A DNA stretch of 64,000 nucleotides, taken from contig JACYUQ010000001.1 of the NCBI GenBank assembly GCA_014841835.1, positions 744,001-808,000 on the forward strand, read 5' to 3'. Shown piece by piece: positions 38,933 through 48,721 of the stretch. Each line of letters begins with the position of its first letter. Position 1 is the stretch's first letter. The notes under the pieces were generated by a model that saw only the letters and a program-made list of their open reading frames with translations, had not been told where the DNA came from and ran no database searches. Origin of the DNA: Oxalobacteraceae sp. CFBP 13730 (GTDB lineage Bacteria > Pseudomonadota > Gammaproteobacteria > Burkholderiales > Burkholderiaceae_D). The position numbers were made by a program, and so were the translations under genes.

Positions 38933-41632
38933 GTGAAACGCACATCACTTTATCTCATCATCTTCGCCGTGGCCGCAGCTGGCGCCGGCGCTGGCTCCTG
39001 GCTCGTGAACCGCACCCCCACCGGGGCACCAGAAACGAAGCCTTCCCCCGCAACAACCACCAGCACCCAAGACGCCAGCGCCATCGCAACCGAGCTGCGC
39101 GCCATGCTCGACGCCTACCGCAAGATCATCGTGCTGACCCACGACGAGGCTACGCTGCCCGCCGCCGAGCGCGCGCAGGCAAACCGCATCGGCCAGCAGC
39201 TGTTCCACGAAAACCAGGAACGCATCGGTCGCGTCGAGACGGCGTTGGCCACCCTGATCGCGTCGAACAACCCACGCCGCTTCGACGCCATCAGCACCCT
39301 GCTCGACTATATCGAGTCGGGCGACGGCCTGTACGACGCCGACCGCCTGGCGTTTCGCGAAACCCTGCGCAGCCTGCAGGGTCGGATCGCCAGCGATTCG
39401 TCGCTCGCCGCGATCAAGCTGCACAAGCGGATCTCGGAAGACCTCGACGCGCTGGCCGAAATCGAGCGCAATTACGAGAAAGAGATCCGCGCGATCTTCG
39501 GGCGCTACGATACCCGCGCGATCGAGCTGAAGCGCGAGAAGTGGGACAGCTACATCGCCTACCTGAAAACGCTGTATTCGCGCGAACGCATCCTGAAGGA
39601 ATACGGCGTCGTGCTGCCCTACCCCGCTGCGCCGGAACCGGAACCTGCTGCTCTAGAGCCGGCTGCACCAGCGCAGGCCAGTCGTGAAGGCGCTGAGATC
39701 TTCGGCAAGTCGCTCCCCAAAAAGACCGTGCTGCTTACCTTCGACGACGGCCCGCACCGCCGCTACAGCGAAGAAATCGCCGCGATCCTCAAGCAGTACA
39801 ACGCGCCGGCGATCTTCTTCAACGTCGGGCGCAACCTGGGCGCGCTCGATGCGCAGGGTGCCGCCAAACTGAGCGCTAACGCGCAAGTGAGCCGCAAGCT
39901 TAAGGACGCCGGCTACGTGCTGGCCAATCACAGCCTCACGCATGCGCAATTGTCCAAGCAGACGGGCGCGAAGCTCAAGTCCGAAATCCTCGATACCGAT
40001 ACGCTGCTCAAGGCGGTCGATCCGCAGCGCTCGTCGCTGTTTCGCTTTCCGTACGGCGCGCGCAATCGCGAAGGCATGCAATTGCTGGCCGATGCGCAGC
40101 TCACGTCGATGATGTGGAATATCGATTCGCTCGACTGGGCCGACCCGGTGCCGTCGTCGATTGCCGACCGCGTGCTGCGCAGCGTCGAGAAGGAAGGCCG
40201 CGGCATCATCCTGTTCCACGATATCCACGAGCGCACCGTCAAGGCGCTGCCGATGATTCTCGAGCGCCTGGCCGCTGAGGGTTACCAATTTGCCGGCTGG
40301 GATGGCGCCAAGTTCCAGGTCGACAGCAAGGCAGCGCCCGCGCCGGCGCCGCGCGCGGCGGCCACAGGCTACGCCAACTCGTGGGCGATCCTGGTGGGCA
40401 TCGACAATTATCCGAAGTGGCCGCGCCTGGAATATGCGGTGCGCGATGCCGAGGGCGTCGAGCGGCTGCTGGTGCAAAAATTCGGGTTCGCGCAGGAGCG
40501 TGTGATCATGCTGAAGAATGAACAGGCCACGCGCCAGGGCATCCTGGCGGCGTTCCACGATCGCCTGGCCCACGGCGGCCTGCAGCCGAACGACCGCGTG
40601 TTCGTGTTCTTTGCGGGGCACGGCGCCACGCGCAAGCTCAGTTCGGGGCGCGATCTCGGCTACATCGTGCCGTTCGATGCCGACCCGAATAATCTGGCCA
40701 CCGATGCGATCCCGATGACCGAAATCCAGAACATCGCCGAGAGCCTGCCCGCCAAGCACGCGCTATTCGTGATGGACGCCTGCTACAGCGGCCTTGGCCT
40801 GACACGCGGCGCGGCCAATGCGTCGTTCTTGCGCGATAACGCGCGCCGCCTGGGCCGGCAGATGCTGACGGCCGGCGGCACCGACCAGCTGGTGGCCGAT
40901 GGCGGGCCAAATGGCCACTCGGTCTTTACCTGGACCCTGATGCAGGGCCTCGGCGGCAAGGGTGACCTGAATGGCGATGGCCTCATCACGGCCACCGAGC
41001 TGGCGGCGTATGTGGCGCCGGCCGTGTCGAGCGTGTCGCAGCAGACGCCCGCCTTTGGCAGCTTGCCGGGTTCGGAAGGCGGCGACTTCGTATTCGAGCT
41101 GCCCGAAGAAACCGAGTTCCTCACGGCCGGCACGGCGCAGTTGTCGAACGATGCGATTGCGCTCAATACGCGGCTCGATGCGCAGGCGTCGAAGGCAACG
41201 GGCACCGTCGTGGTCAAGGACCTGCAGGGTGGCGAGACGCGGCTTAAGGCGCCGGCGGCGGTGCCGGTGTCAAGCCGGCAGCAGGCGCAGCGGGCCAACG
41301 ATCTGGGGCTGCAGCTGTATCGGGAGAAGCAGTATGCGCAGGCCGAGGCGCAGTTTACCGAAGCGCTCAAGCTGCGGCCGGATTTTGCGCTGGCGGCAAA
41401 CAATCTGGGATTCGTGTTTTACAAACAGGATCGTTTTGTCGAGGCGGCGCGCTGGTTTGAAAATACGGTGAAGATCGATCCGTCGCGGGCAATCGCGTAT
41501 CGCAATCTGGGTGATGCGTATGTCAGGTCGAATCAGCCGCAGAAAGCCAGGGCGGCGTTCACCACGTATCTTGAATTGGCGCCGACCGGTGCGGGTGCGG
41601 CGTATGCAAAGGAGCAGTTGCAGAAGTTGTGA
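38933..41632 (+). CDS. Polysaccharide deacetylase-caspase-TPR fusion protein
   Basis: An 899-residue envelope protein. An N-terminal membrane anchor or signal (about 5-24) is followed by an alpha-helical region (about 45-230), then a NodB-type deacetylase domain (about 260-450). The metal-site residues TFDDGPH (Asp271, Asp272) and NHSLTH (His333, His337) and the later FRFPYGARN and ILFHDIHE motifs are intact. After an Ala/Pro linker comes a caspase-like (peptidase C14) domain (about 480-720) with the catalytic His563 (FFAGHG) and Cys617 (MDACYSG). The last 110 residues form TPR repeats. Both enzymes look active. I prefer GTG 38933; the frame is open to an ATG at 38876. It is monocistronic between tRNA-Ser and a palindromic repeat. 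Confidence 0.9.
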   Translation: MKRTSLYLIIFAVAAAGAGAGSWLVNRTPTGAPETKPSPATTTSTQDASAIATELRAMLDAYRKIIVLTHDEATLPAAERAQANRIGQQLFHENQERIGRVETALATLIASNNPRRFDAISTLLDYIESGDGLYDADRLAFRETLRSLQGRIASDSSLAAIKLHKRISEDLDALAEIERNYEKEIRAIFGRYDTRAIELKREKWDSYIAYLKTLYSRERILKEYGVVLPYPAAPEPEPAALEPAAPAQASREGAEIFGKSLPKKTVLLTFDDGPHRRYSEEIAAILKQYNAPAIFFNVGRNLGALDAQGAAKLSANAQVSRKLKDAGYVLANHSLTHAQLSKQTGAKLKSEILDTDTLLKAVDPQRSSLFRFPYGARNREGMQLLADAQLTSMMWNIDSLDWADPVPSSIADRVLRSVEKEGRGIILFHDIHERTVKALPMILERLAAEGYQFAGWDGAKFQVDSKAAPAPAPRAAATGYANSWAILVGIDNYPKWPRLEYAVRDAEGVERLLVQKFGFAQERVIMLKNEQATRQGILAAFHDRLAHGGLQPNDRVFVFFAGHGATRKLSSGRDLGYIVPFDADPNNLATDAIPMTEIQNIAESLPAKHALFVMDACYSGLGLTRGAANASFLRDNARRLGRQMLTAGGTDQLVADGGPNGHSVFTWTLMQGLGGKGDLNGDGLITATELAAYVAPAVSSVSQQTPAFGSLPGSEGGDFVFELPEETEFLTAGTAQLSNDAIALNTRLDAQASKATGTVVVKDLQGGETRLKAPAAVPVSSRQQAQRANDLGLQLYREKQYAQAEAQFTEALKLRPDFALAANNLGFVFYKQDRFVEAARWFENTVKIDPSRAIAYRNLGDAYVRSNQPQKARAAFTTYLELAPTGAGAAYAKEQLQKL

Positions 41633-41670
41633 TGGGGGGATGCGGACCAGTGGCCCGCGCCCTGAAAAAC

Positions 41671-41774
41671 GTCGTTCCCGCGGAGGCGGGAACCCGAGCT
41701 ATGCTTGCGTGGCCACCAAATTTTGCTGATGTGGCTGCGCGAAGGACTTGGGTTCCCGCCTCTGCGGGAACGAC
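41671..41774. repeat. Inverted REP-like pair between deacetylase-caspase gene and acs
   Basis: Two 25-bp arms, 41671-41695 and 41750-41774, are reverse complements of each other with one mismatch. Each arm is itself imperfectly palindromic (CCCGC..GCGGG core with GTTCCC/GGGAAC ends). This is typical of REP/BIME-type repeats. It lies between convergent genes and may serve as a bidirectional transcription end. Confidence 0.8.
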
Positions 41775-41784
41775 GGGGTGCGGG

Positions 41785-43785
41785 TTACGCTGACTCTTTC
41801 AACTGCTCCAGAATCGCTGGATTCTCGAGCGTCGACACATCCTGCGTAATGTTCTCCCCCTTGGCCAGCACGCGCAGCAGGCGGCGCATGATCTTGCCGG
41901 AGCGGGTTTTCGGCAGGTTGTCGCCGAAGCGGATTTCCTTTGGCTTGGCGATCGGACCGATCTCCTTGCCCACCCACGCACGCAGTTCATTGGCGATTTT
42001 TTTCGCTTCCTCGCCCGTTGGCCGCGCGCCCTTGAGCACGACGAACGCGCAGATCGATTCGCCCGTCGTATCGTCCGGCCGTCCCACCACTGCCGCTTCG
42101 GCCACCAGCGAATTGGCCACCAGGGCCGATTCGATTTCCATCGTGCCCATGCGGTGACCCGACACGTTCAGCACGTCGTCGATGCGGCCCGTGATCGTGA
42201 AGTTGCCCGTGTCCTTGTTGCGGATCGCGCCATCGCCCGCCAGGTAGTATTTGCCACCCAGCTCGTCCGGGAAATAACTGGTGCGGAACCGGTCCGGGTT
42301 GTTCCAGATGGTGCGGATCATCGACGGCCATGGGCGCTTGACGACCAGGATGCCGCCCTGCCCGTTCGGCACATCGGCGCCGGCTTCATCGACAATCGCG
42401 GCCATGATGCCCGGCAGCGGCAGCGTGCACGAACCCGGCACCATGGGCGTCGCGCCCGGCAGCGGCGTGATCATGTGGCCGCCCGTTTCGGTCTGCCAGA
42501 AGGTGTCGACGATCGGGCAGCGTTCGCCGCCGACGTTCTTGTAGTACCACATCCAGGCTTCCGGATTGATCGGCTCGCCGACCGAACCCAGCAGGCGCAG
42601 GCTCGACAGGTCCGAATTCTTCGGATGGACCTTTTCGTCCACGTCCGACGCCTTGATCAGCGAGCGGATCGCCGTTGGCGCCGTGTAGAAGATGCTGACC
42701 TTGTGCTTTTCGATCGTCTTCCAGAAGCGGCCGGCGTTCGGGAAGGTGGGCACGCCCTCGAACACGACCTGCGTGCCCCCGACGGCCAGCGGGCCATAGG
42801 CAATGTAGGTGTGGCCGGTGATCCAGCCAATGTCGGCGGTGCACCAGAAGACGTCGTCGGGCTTCAGGTCGAACGTCCACTTCATGGTCAGCGCGGCCCA
42901 CAGCAGGTAGCCGCCGGTCGAGTGCTGCACGCCTTTCGGGGTGCCGGTCGAGCCGGACGTGTAGAGGATGAACAGCGGATGCTCGGCATCGACCCATTCC
43001 GGCTCGCAGTCGGCCGACTGGCCTTCGACCAGCTCGTGCAGCCACAGGTCGCGGCCTTCCTGGAAGGCGACGTCGCCGCCGGTGCGCTTGTAGACGATGA
43101 CGTCCTTGACCGTGTTGCAGCCGCCCATGCCCAGGGCTTCGTCGACGATGGCTTTGAGGGGCAGCGATTTGCCGCCGCGCTGCTGCTCGTCGGCCGTGAT
43201 GACGGCAACTGCGCCGGCGTCGATGATGCGCTCCTGCAGCGACTTGGCGGAAAAGCCGCCAAACACCACCGAGTGGGTCGCGCCGATACGGGCGCAGGCC
43301 TGCATCGCGCTGATGCCTTCGACCGACATCGACATGTAGATGATGACGCGGTCGCCCTTCTTGATGCCGCGCGACTTGAGCGCGTTGGCGAATTTGCAGA
43401 CACGCTCATGCAGCTCGCGGTAGGTCACGCGGTTGACGGCGCCGTCGTCGGCTTCGAAGATGATCGCGGTCTTGTCGGCGTTGCCGTTTTCAAGGTTGCG
43501 GTCGAGGCAGTTGTACGACGCATTGAGCTGACCGTCGCCGAACCATTTGTAGAATGGCGCGTCAGACTCGTCGAGGGTGCTGGTAAATGGCTTGTGCCAG
43601 TCGAGGTTCTCGCGCGCCAGGCGCGCCCAGAAACCTTCGTAGTCGCTGGCCGCTTCGGCGCACAGCTTGTCGTAGGCGGCCATCCCGCTGACGGTGGCGT
43701 TGGCGGCAAAGTCGTGCGGCGGCTGGAACACGCGGTGTTCTTGCAGGCCCTGGGATTGCTCTTGCGTCGTCTCGTTCTCGGACAT
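41785..43785 (-). CDS. acs: Acetyl-CoA synthetase (AMP-forming)
   Basis: A 666-residue ANL-superfamily enzyme that makes acetyl-CoA from acetate, ATP and CoA. The P-loop-like motif [11 protein letters not shown], the AMP-binding region [16 protein letters not shown], the hinge [16 protein letters not shown], and the C-terminal [11 protein letters not shown] with the acetylation-regulated catalytic Lys are all present. The start at 43785 has GGAG 6 nt upstream; an in-frame ATG at 43797 is less well placed. Length is normal for Acs. Confidence 0.97.
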   Translation of the reverse strand: MSENETTQEQSQGLQEHRVFQPPHDFAANATVSGMAAYDKLCAEAASDYEGFWARLARENLDWHKPFTSTLDESDAPFYKWFGDGQLNASYNCLDRNLENGNADKTAIIFEADDGAVNRVTYRELHERVCKFANALKSRGIKKGDRVIIYMSMSVEGISAMQACARIGATHSVVFGGFSAKSLQERIIDAGAVAVITADEQQRGGKSLPLKAIVDEALGMGGCNTVKDVIVYKRTGGDVAFQEGRDLWLHELVEGQSADCEPEWVDAEHPLFILYTSGSTGTPKGVQHSTGGYLLWAALTMKWTFDLKPDDVFWCTADIGWITGHTYIAYGPLAVGGTQVVFEGVPTFPNAGRFWKTIEKHKVSIFYTAPTAIRSLIKASDVDEKVHPKNSDLSSLRLLGSVGEPINPEAWMWYYKNVGGERCPIVDTFWQTETGGHMITPLPGATPMVPGSCTLPLPGIMAAIVDEAGADVPNGQGGILVVKRPWPSMIRTIWNNPDRFRTSYFPDELGGKYYLAGDGAIRNKDTGNFTITGRIDDVLNVSGHRMGTMEIESALVANSLVAEAAVVGRPDDTTGESICAFVVLKGARPTGEEAKKIANELRAWVGKEIGPIAKPKEIRFGDNLPKTRSGKIMRRLLRVLAKGENITQDVSTLENPAILEQLKESA

Positions 43786-44005
43786 GTCAGTCTCCATTCT
43801 AGTTAGTGGGTTATGCCGATACCATAGGGGCGCTCGCTTACTGAGCCCTTACACACCTGCCCCCGGCGACCGGCAGATGCCGCCTGCCTCATTCTAACGC
43901 CGTCGCTTGCAAAGCGGACAAGTGCGCGCCAGACGACACCGTAACGCTGGCGCCGGTGTAAAATGCCGTGCTGAATTTTCTCGCACTTCCTGGAGTTCCA
44001 TCCCG

Positions 44006-44614
44006 ATGTCGTCTCTGCCGCCGAACCAGCCTTTTCGCAAGCTGTCGCCCCTCAATTCGCTGATTTTCTCGAGCCGCTGGCTGCAACTGCCGCTCTACCT
44101 GGGCCTGATCCTGGCCCAATGCGTCTACGTCTTTCACTTCTGGGTCGAACTCGTCGACCTGATCGGCGCCGCCATGGGCAACGCCGACTCGCTCAAACAC
44201 ATCATCGATGCCGTCAGTGTTCCGGGCGCCTTGCGCCCTACCCGGCTCAATGAAACCATCATCATGCTGGTCGTGCTCGGCCTGATCGATGTGGTGATGA
44301 TCTCGAACCTGTTGATCATGGTGATCATCGGGGGTTACGAGACGTTCGTGTCGCGCATGCACCTGGATGGTCACCCGGACCAGCCAGAGTGGTTGTCGCA
44401 CGTGAACGCGTCGGTCCTGAAGACCAAGCTGGCAATGGCGATCATCGGCATTTCGTCGATTCATCTGCTCAAGACCTTCATCAACGCGTCGTCCTACGAT
44501 GTGAAGACGCTGTTCTTCCAGACCCTGATCCACTTCGCGTTCCTGCTCTCGGCCATGGCGATTGCCTACACCGACCGCATCGTGATGAGCACGCACAACG
44601 ACAAGCATTCTTAA
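44006..44614 (+). CDS. YqhA/UPF0114 family membrane protein
   Basis: A 202-residue inner-membrane protein with three or four helices. LNSLIFSSRWLQLPLYLGLI, then IIMLVVLGLIDVVMISNLLIMVIIGGYETFVSR and LKTKLAMAIIGISSIHLLKTF match the TIGR00645/YqhA family. Function unknown. GGAG is 12 nt before the ATG at 44006; the frame is open upstream to 43907 without family similarity. The fumarase gene follows 35 nt later in the same direction. Confidence 0.88.
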   Translation: MSSLPPNQPFRKLSPLNSLIFSSRWLQLPLYLGLILAQCVYVFHFWVELVDLIGAAMGNADSLKHIIDAVSVPGALRPTRLNETIIMLVVLGLIDVVMISNLLIMVIIGGYETFVSRMHLDGHPDQPEWLSHVNASVLKTKLAMAIIGISSIHLLKTFINASSYDVKTLFFQTLIHFAFLLSAMAIAYTDRIVMSTHNDKHS

Positions 44615-44649
44615 AACAGAACCTTCCTGGTACTCCTGAAAGAGCGAAC

Positions 44650-46185
44650 ATGGCAACCGTGATTACCCAAGACGACCTGATCGAATCGGTCGCGGCAGCA
44701 CTGCAGTACATCAGCTACTACCACCCTGCGGATTACATCCAGCACCTGGCGCGCGCCTACGAGGCCGAGCAGAGCCCGGCCGCCAAGGATGCGATCGCCC
44801 AGATCCTGACCAATTCGCGCATGTGCGCCGAAGGCAAGCGCCCGATCTGCCAGGACACCGGCATCGTCAACGTGTTCCTCAAAATCGGCATGGGCGTGCG
44901 CTTCGAGGGTTTCACGGGCACCGTCACGGACGCCGTCAATGAAGGCGTGCGCCGCGCCTACAACTTCGCCGACAACAAGCTGCGCGCTTCGATCGTGGCC
45001 GACCCGCATTTCGAGCGCAAGAACACCAAGGACAACACCCCGGCCGTGGTGCACATGGAGCTGGTCGAGGGCGAAACCGTCGACGTGAAAGTCGCGGCCA
45101 AGGGCGGCGGCTCGGAAAACAAAACCAAGTTCGTCATGCTCAACCCGTCCGACTCGCTGGTGGACTGGGTGCTGAAAACCGTGCCGCTGATGGGCGCGGG
45201 CTGGTGCCCGCCGGGCATGCTCGGCATCGGCATCGGCGGCACCGCCGAAAAGGCGATGCTGATGGCCAAAGAGTCGCTGATGGAAGACATCGACATGTAC
45301 GAGCTGCGCCAGCGCGGCCCGAACAATAAACTCGAAGAGCTGCGCATCGAGCTGTGCGACAAGATCAACGCGCTGGGCATCGGCGCGCAGGGCCTGGGCG
45401 GCCTGACGACCGTCCTGGACGTGAAGATCAATATGTACCCAACGCACGCGGCATCAAAGCCCGTGGCGATGATCCCGAACTGCGCCGCCACGCGCCACGC
45501 GCACTTCGTGCTGGACGGCTCGGGCCCGGTCTACATCGAACCGCCTGCGCTGTCGAGCTGGCCTGACGTGAACTGGACGCCAGACACGCAGAAATCCAAG
45601 CGCGTCGATCTGAACACGCTGACGAAAGAAGAAGTCGCTTCATGGCAGCCGGGCCAGACGCTGCTGCTCAATGGCAAAATGCTGACGGGCCGCGACGCCG
45701 CGCACAAGCGCATCCAGGACATGCTGGCCAAGGGCGAATCGCTGCCGGTGGACTTCACCAACCGCGTGATCTATTACGTTGGCCCGGTGGACCCGGTCGG
45801 CGACGAAGTGGTCGGCCCGGCTGGCCCGACGACCGCCACGCGCATGGACAAGTTCACCGACATGATGCTCGAGCAGACCGGCCTGATCTCGATGATCGGC
45901 AAGGCCGAGCGCGGCCCGGCCGCCATCGAGTCGATCAAGAAGCACCAGTCGGCCTACCTGATGGCGGTCGGCGGCTCGGCATACCTGGTCTCGAAAGCGA
46001 TCAAGTCGGCCACCGTGGTCGGCTTTGCGGACCTGGGCATGGAAGCGATCTACGAGTTCGACGTGACCGACATGCCAGTGACCGTCGCTGTTGATTCGAC
46101 CGGCACGTCGGTCCACACGACCGGCCCGAAGGAATGGTCGGCCAAGATCGAATCGCTGCGCGGCGTGCCGATCAACGTGGCATAA
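44650..46185 (+). CDS. Fumarate hydratase class I
   Basis: A 511-residue iron-sulphur fumarase interconverting fumarate and malate in the TCA cycle. The alpha part (about 1-280, with ICQDTGIVNVFLKIGMG and GCC-equivalent cluster residues such as IPNCAATRHAHF) is followed by the beta part (about 330-511, with GRDAAHKRIQDML and KMDKFTDMMLEQTG-like segments). The single-chain length matches FumA/FumB-type enzymes. It is followed after 17 nt by murI, possibly on the same transcript. Confidence 0.95.
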   Translation: MATVITQDDLIESVAAALQYISYYHPADYIQHLARAYEAEQSPAAKDAIAQILTNSRMCAEGKRPICQDTGIVNVFLKIGMGVRFEGFTGTVTDAVNEGVRRAYNFADNKLRASIVADPHFERKNTKDNTPAVVHMELVEGETVDVKVAAKGGGSENKTKFVMLNPSDSLVDWVLKTVPLMGAGWCPPGMLGIGIGGTAEKAMLMAKESLMEDIDMYELRQRGPNNKLEELRIELCDKINALGIGAQGLGGLTTVLDVKINMYPTHAASKPVAMIPNCAATRHAHFVLDGSGPVYIEPPALSSWPDVNWTPDTQKSKRVDLNTLTKEEVASWQPGQTLLLNGKMLTGRDAAHKRIQDMLAKGESLPVDFTNRVIYYVGPVDPVGDEVVGPAGPTTATRMDKFTDMMLEQTGLISMIGKAERGPAAIESIKKHQSAYLMAVGGSAYLVSKAIKSATVVGFADLGMEAIYEFDVTDMPVTVAVDSTGTSVHTTGPKEWSAKIESLRGVPINVA

Positions 46186-46202
46186 CACCTCTCCCCTTCA
46201 GC

Positions 46203-47078
46203 ATGGTTTCCACCACGCTTTCCCACGACGCCCCGGTCGGCATGTTCGACTCGGGCGTCGGCGGCCTGTCGGTGCTGCGCCACATCCAGGCGCAGCTGCC
46301 GCATGAACACCTGTTGTATGTTGCCGATTCCGGCTATGCGCCGTATGGCGACAAGCCGGAGGCGCTGGTCATTGCGCGCGTGCTGGCGATTGCCGACTTC
46401 CTGATTGGGCAAGGTGCGAAGGCGATTGTCGTGGCGTGCAATACGGCGACCGTGGCGGCCGTGCGCGTGCTGCGTGAGACGCATCCGGGGATGCCGGTCG
46501 TGGGGGTGGAGCCGGGGCTGAAGCCGGCCGCTGTCTTGACTCGCAATGGCAAGGTCGGCGTGCTGGCGACCGAGCGCACTCTGCGCGGCGCCAAGTTCCT
46601 GCAACTGCGTGACCAGATCCATGGCGATACGGGCGTCGACTTCCTGCTGCAGCCATGTGTCGGCCTGGCCGACCAGATTGAATTTGGCGAGGTTGAATCG
46701 AGCGTCACGACAGCCATGCTGGATCGCTTCATCGCGCCGCTGCTGGCGCAGGATGCCGATACGCTGGTGCTGGGCTGCACGCACTATCCGCTGGTGCGTG
46801 GGGCGATCGAGCGGTTGCTGGTTAGCTCTGGACATGGTGACGTGGCGCTGGTGGATACGGGGGATGCTGTGGCGCGGCAACTGGCGCGTTTGCTGGTGGC
46901 TGGTGGGCTGGCGCGTGCTGTTGGTTCCGATGCACTGCCAGCGGGTCTGACGGGCTATACGACGGCCAGTGCGGCGGCGCTGACGGCGGCGTTTCGCAGC
47001 CTACTGGGGATCGATCCGCCCGTGTATGCAATCGACATTGCCGAGCCGCAAGCGCCCTCTGCTTCGACATGCAATTAA
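46203..47078 (+). CDS. murI: Glutamate racemase
   Basis: A 291-residue enzyme that makes D-glutamate for peptidoglycan. Both catalytic Cys are visible: VVACNTATV near residue 80 and LGCTHYPLV near residue 195. The N-terminus VGMFDSGVGGLSVLRHI is diagnostic. It begins 17 nt after the fumarase stop. Downstream is the tRNA-His promoter. Confidence 0.97.
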   Translation: MVSTTLSHDAPVGMFDSGVGGLSVLRHIQAQLPHEHLLYVADSGYAPYGDKPEALVIARVLAIADFLIGQGAKAIVVACNTATVAAVRVLRETHPGMPVVGVEPGLKPAAVLTRNGKVGVLATERTLRGAKFLQLRDQIHGDTGVDFLLQPCVGLADQIEFGEVESSVTTAMLDRFIAPLLAQDADTLVLGCTHYPLVRGAIERLLVSSGHGDVALVDTGDAVARQLARLLVAGGLARAVGSDALPAGLTGYTTASAAALTAAFRSLLGIDPPVYAIDIAEPQAPSASTCN

Positions 47079-47080
47079 AT

Positions 47081-47109
47081 TTGCAAGCACGGGCTAAAGT
47101 TTATATAAT
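47081..47109 (+). promoter_or_regulatory. Sigma-70 promoter of tRNA-His
   Basis: TTGCAA (47081-47086), 17-nt spacer, TATAAT (47104-47109), 44 nt before the tRNA 5' end. Near-consensus. Confidence 0.8.
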
Positions 47110-47153
47110 CTTGTTCTGTCGCGGAAACAACGAGACAGATGTAGTAGTTCAGT

Positions 47154-47230
47154 GGTGGCTGTAGCTCAGTTGGTAGAGTCCAGGATTGTGATTCCTGTTG
47201 TCGTGGGTTCGAGCCCCATCAGCCACCCCA
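47154..47230 (+). tRNA. tRNA-His (anticodon GTG)
   Basis: A 77-nt tRNA including the encoded G-1 (47154), which pairs with discriminator C73, and an encoded CCA. The acceptor is GTGGCTG/CAGCCAC and the anticodon GTG is at 47188-47190. It is the left boundary of an AT-rich island; its 3' half recurs in degenerate form at 50720-50757. Confidence 0.97.
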
Positions 47231-47249
47231 AGGATTCAGCAGTAGAAAC

Positions 47250-47291
47250 AATGGGTTGCAAGCTTCACGGCTTGCAACCCATTGTCGTTTT
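47250..47291 (+). terminator. Terminator downstream of tRNA-His
   Basis: Perfect 13-bp stem AATGGGTTGCAAG/CTTGCAACCCATT with an 8-nt loop, then GTCGTTTTT. It lies 20 nt past the tRNA. Confidence 0.85.
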
Positions 47292-47509
47292 TGGAAGATC
47301 AATTCCAGTTTTTGGAAGATTCTGCATGCTGCACTACCGCATAGCTAGTGTTAATTTTGCCTGGACGGATTCCCTCCCAACCTGAAAGCATATTTTGCTG
47401 ATGCTTGCGGTCAACATCTTCAGGTGTGATAGGGTTGAGTCTCTCGAAGTCCAATCATATGCTGCACATTCCAGGCGATTCATGCTCAGTGACAGTATAG
47501 GGTGTAAAA

Positions 47510-48721
47510 ATGCTAACTAATATTGAAATACGAAAATTCCGTTCTTGTAGAAATGTCAAGCTCGATCATATCGATGATCTGCTTGTACTTATTGGCAGAA
47601 ACGGTGCGGGCAAAACCAATATTCTTAAAGCAATTGAATGGGCATGCCAGTTCGCATCATCAGATCTAGAGACTACATCGGCATCGAGGAATATCAAATT
47701 AATCGAGGGGGATGTGGGTTTGACATTTCAAGACGGCCCGGTTAGGTATCGTTACGAACTCAAGCAAGAGACCACTCACTATCTCGATGAGAAATCGGAA
47801 GCGGAAAGCAGACTGTCGGTGGTAGAAAAACTTTATATTTGCCAAGATGGTCAGCAAGATTTATTTTTGCACCGAATTGATGAGCATATACAGCTATTCA
47901 ACTTACAGTCAGGAATTCCCTCAAATGTGGGAACTTCATTAAGTAGCTCCTCACTCAGTACTCTGTTGGCAATTTTCCCTGAGTCAGATTACTTCAGTGT
48001 GATCGCAAGCTCAGTTAAAAAGCTATTGTCGTCCGTACGATATTATCCACTACACAACTTTGACGAAAATATCCGGTCGCCATATATCTTAAGTGCCGAA
48101 TATAAAAAATGGACTAGTAATAGAACTGACGATCCAAACTCTGTCAATAGTGCTCTCTGCAAGATAATTGAGATTTACCTGAACAATAAAGATTCGTTCA
48201 ACGAATTGTCCGACTTGATGGGAAATGCCACTTTAGATTTGATAGATAGTATTGATGTAACTGAGTTTGATCTATCGAGTGACCCTCTAGATATAAATAA
48301 AGAACGAAATTCACTATTCATAATTCACTTTGTAAAGTTAATACAAGGTAAGAAGCGGCGCTTCAGTTTCAGTGACCTTTCGTTCGGCACAAAGCGAATT
48401 CTATTTCTGCTGATAGCATTGGTTTACGACAACTCATCTGTAGCTCTTCTTGAGCAACCTGAGGATGGTGTGCACACGGGTCTGGTGAGCAAATTAGCTA
48501 CACTGTTTCGGTCTTATGCACACAGGTCTCAGTTCATCATTGCGAGCCATTCGACGACGTTACTCAATAGAGCTAATCCGAGGGAGGTCTATTTTATTTC
48601 GAACGCCGATGGTTTTACAGAAGCCCGATCACTTTCTAGCGGCGAGGTTGTAGCTGCTGAATTATTTTTAAGGAATGAAGGCCCGCTTTCGGAGTTCCTA
48701 CAACTCATCGGGGACGACTGA
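47510..48721 (+). CDS. AAA-family ATPase (AAA_15/AAA_21, RecF/OLD-like)
   Basis: A 403-residue SMC/ABC-type ATPase. Walker A is GRNGAGKT (29-36). A signature-like SFGTKRILFLLIAL (about 291-304) is followed by Walker B with catalytic acid VALLEQPEDG (311-320) and the switch His347 in IIASHSTTLLN. The insert between the two halves is long and AT-rich. The stop shares a base with the start of the DUF4276 gene, so the two form a coupled pair. This ATPase plus TOPRIM-like architecture resembles phage-defence pairs such as PARIS (AriA/AriB) and OLD-type nucleases. The region is far more AT-rich than the core genome, which points to horizontal transfer. Confidence 0.88.
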   Translation: MLTNIEIRKFRSCRNVKLDHIDDLLVLIGRNGAGKTNILKAIEWACQFASSDLETTSASRNIKLIEGDVGLTFQDGPVRYRYELKQETTHYLDEKSEAESRLSVVEKLYICQDGQQDLFLHRIDEHIQLFNLQSGIPSNVGTSLSSSSLSTLLAIFPESDYFSVIASSVKKLLSSVRYYPLHNFDENIRSPYILSAEYKKWTSNRTDDPNSVNSALCKIIEIYLNNKDSFNELSDLMGNATLDLIDSIDVTEFDLSSDPLDINKERNSLFIIHFVKLIQGKKRRFSFSDLSFGTKRILFLLIALVYDNSSVALLEQPEDGVHTGLVSKLATLFRSYAHRSQFIIASHSTTLLNRANPREVYFISNADGFTEARSLSSGEVVAAELFLRNEGPLSEFLQLIGDD

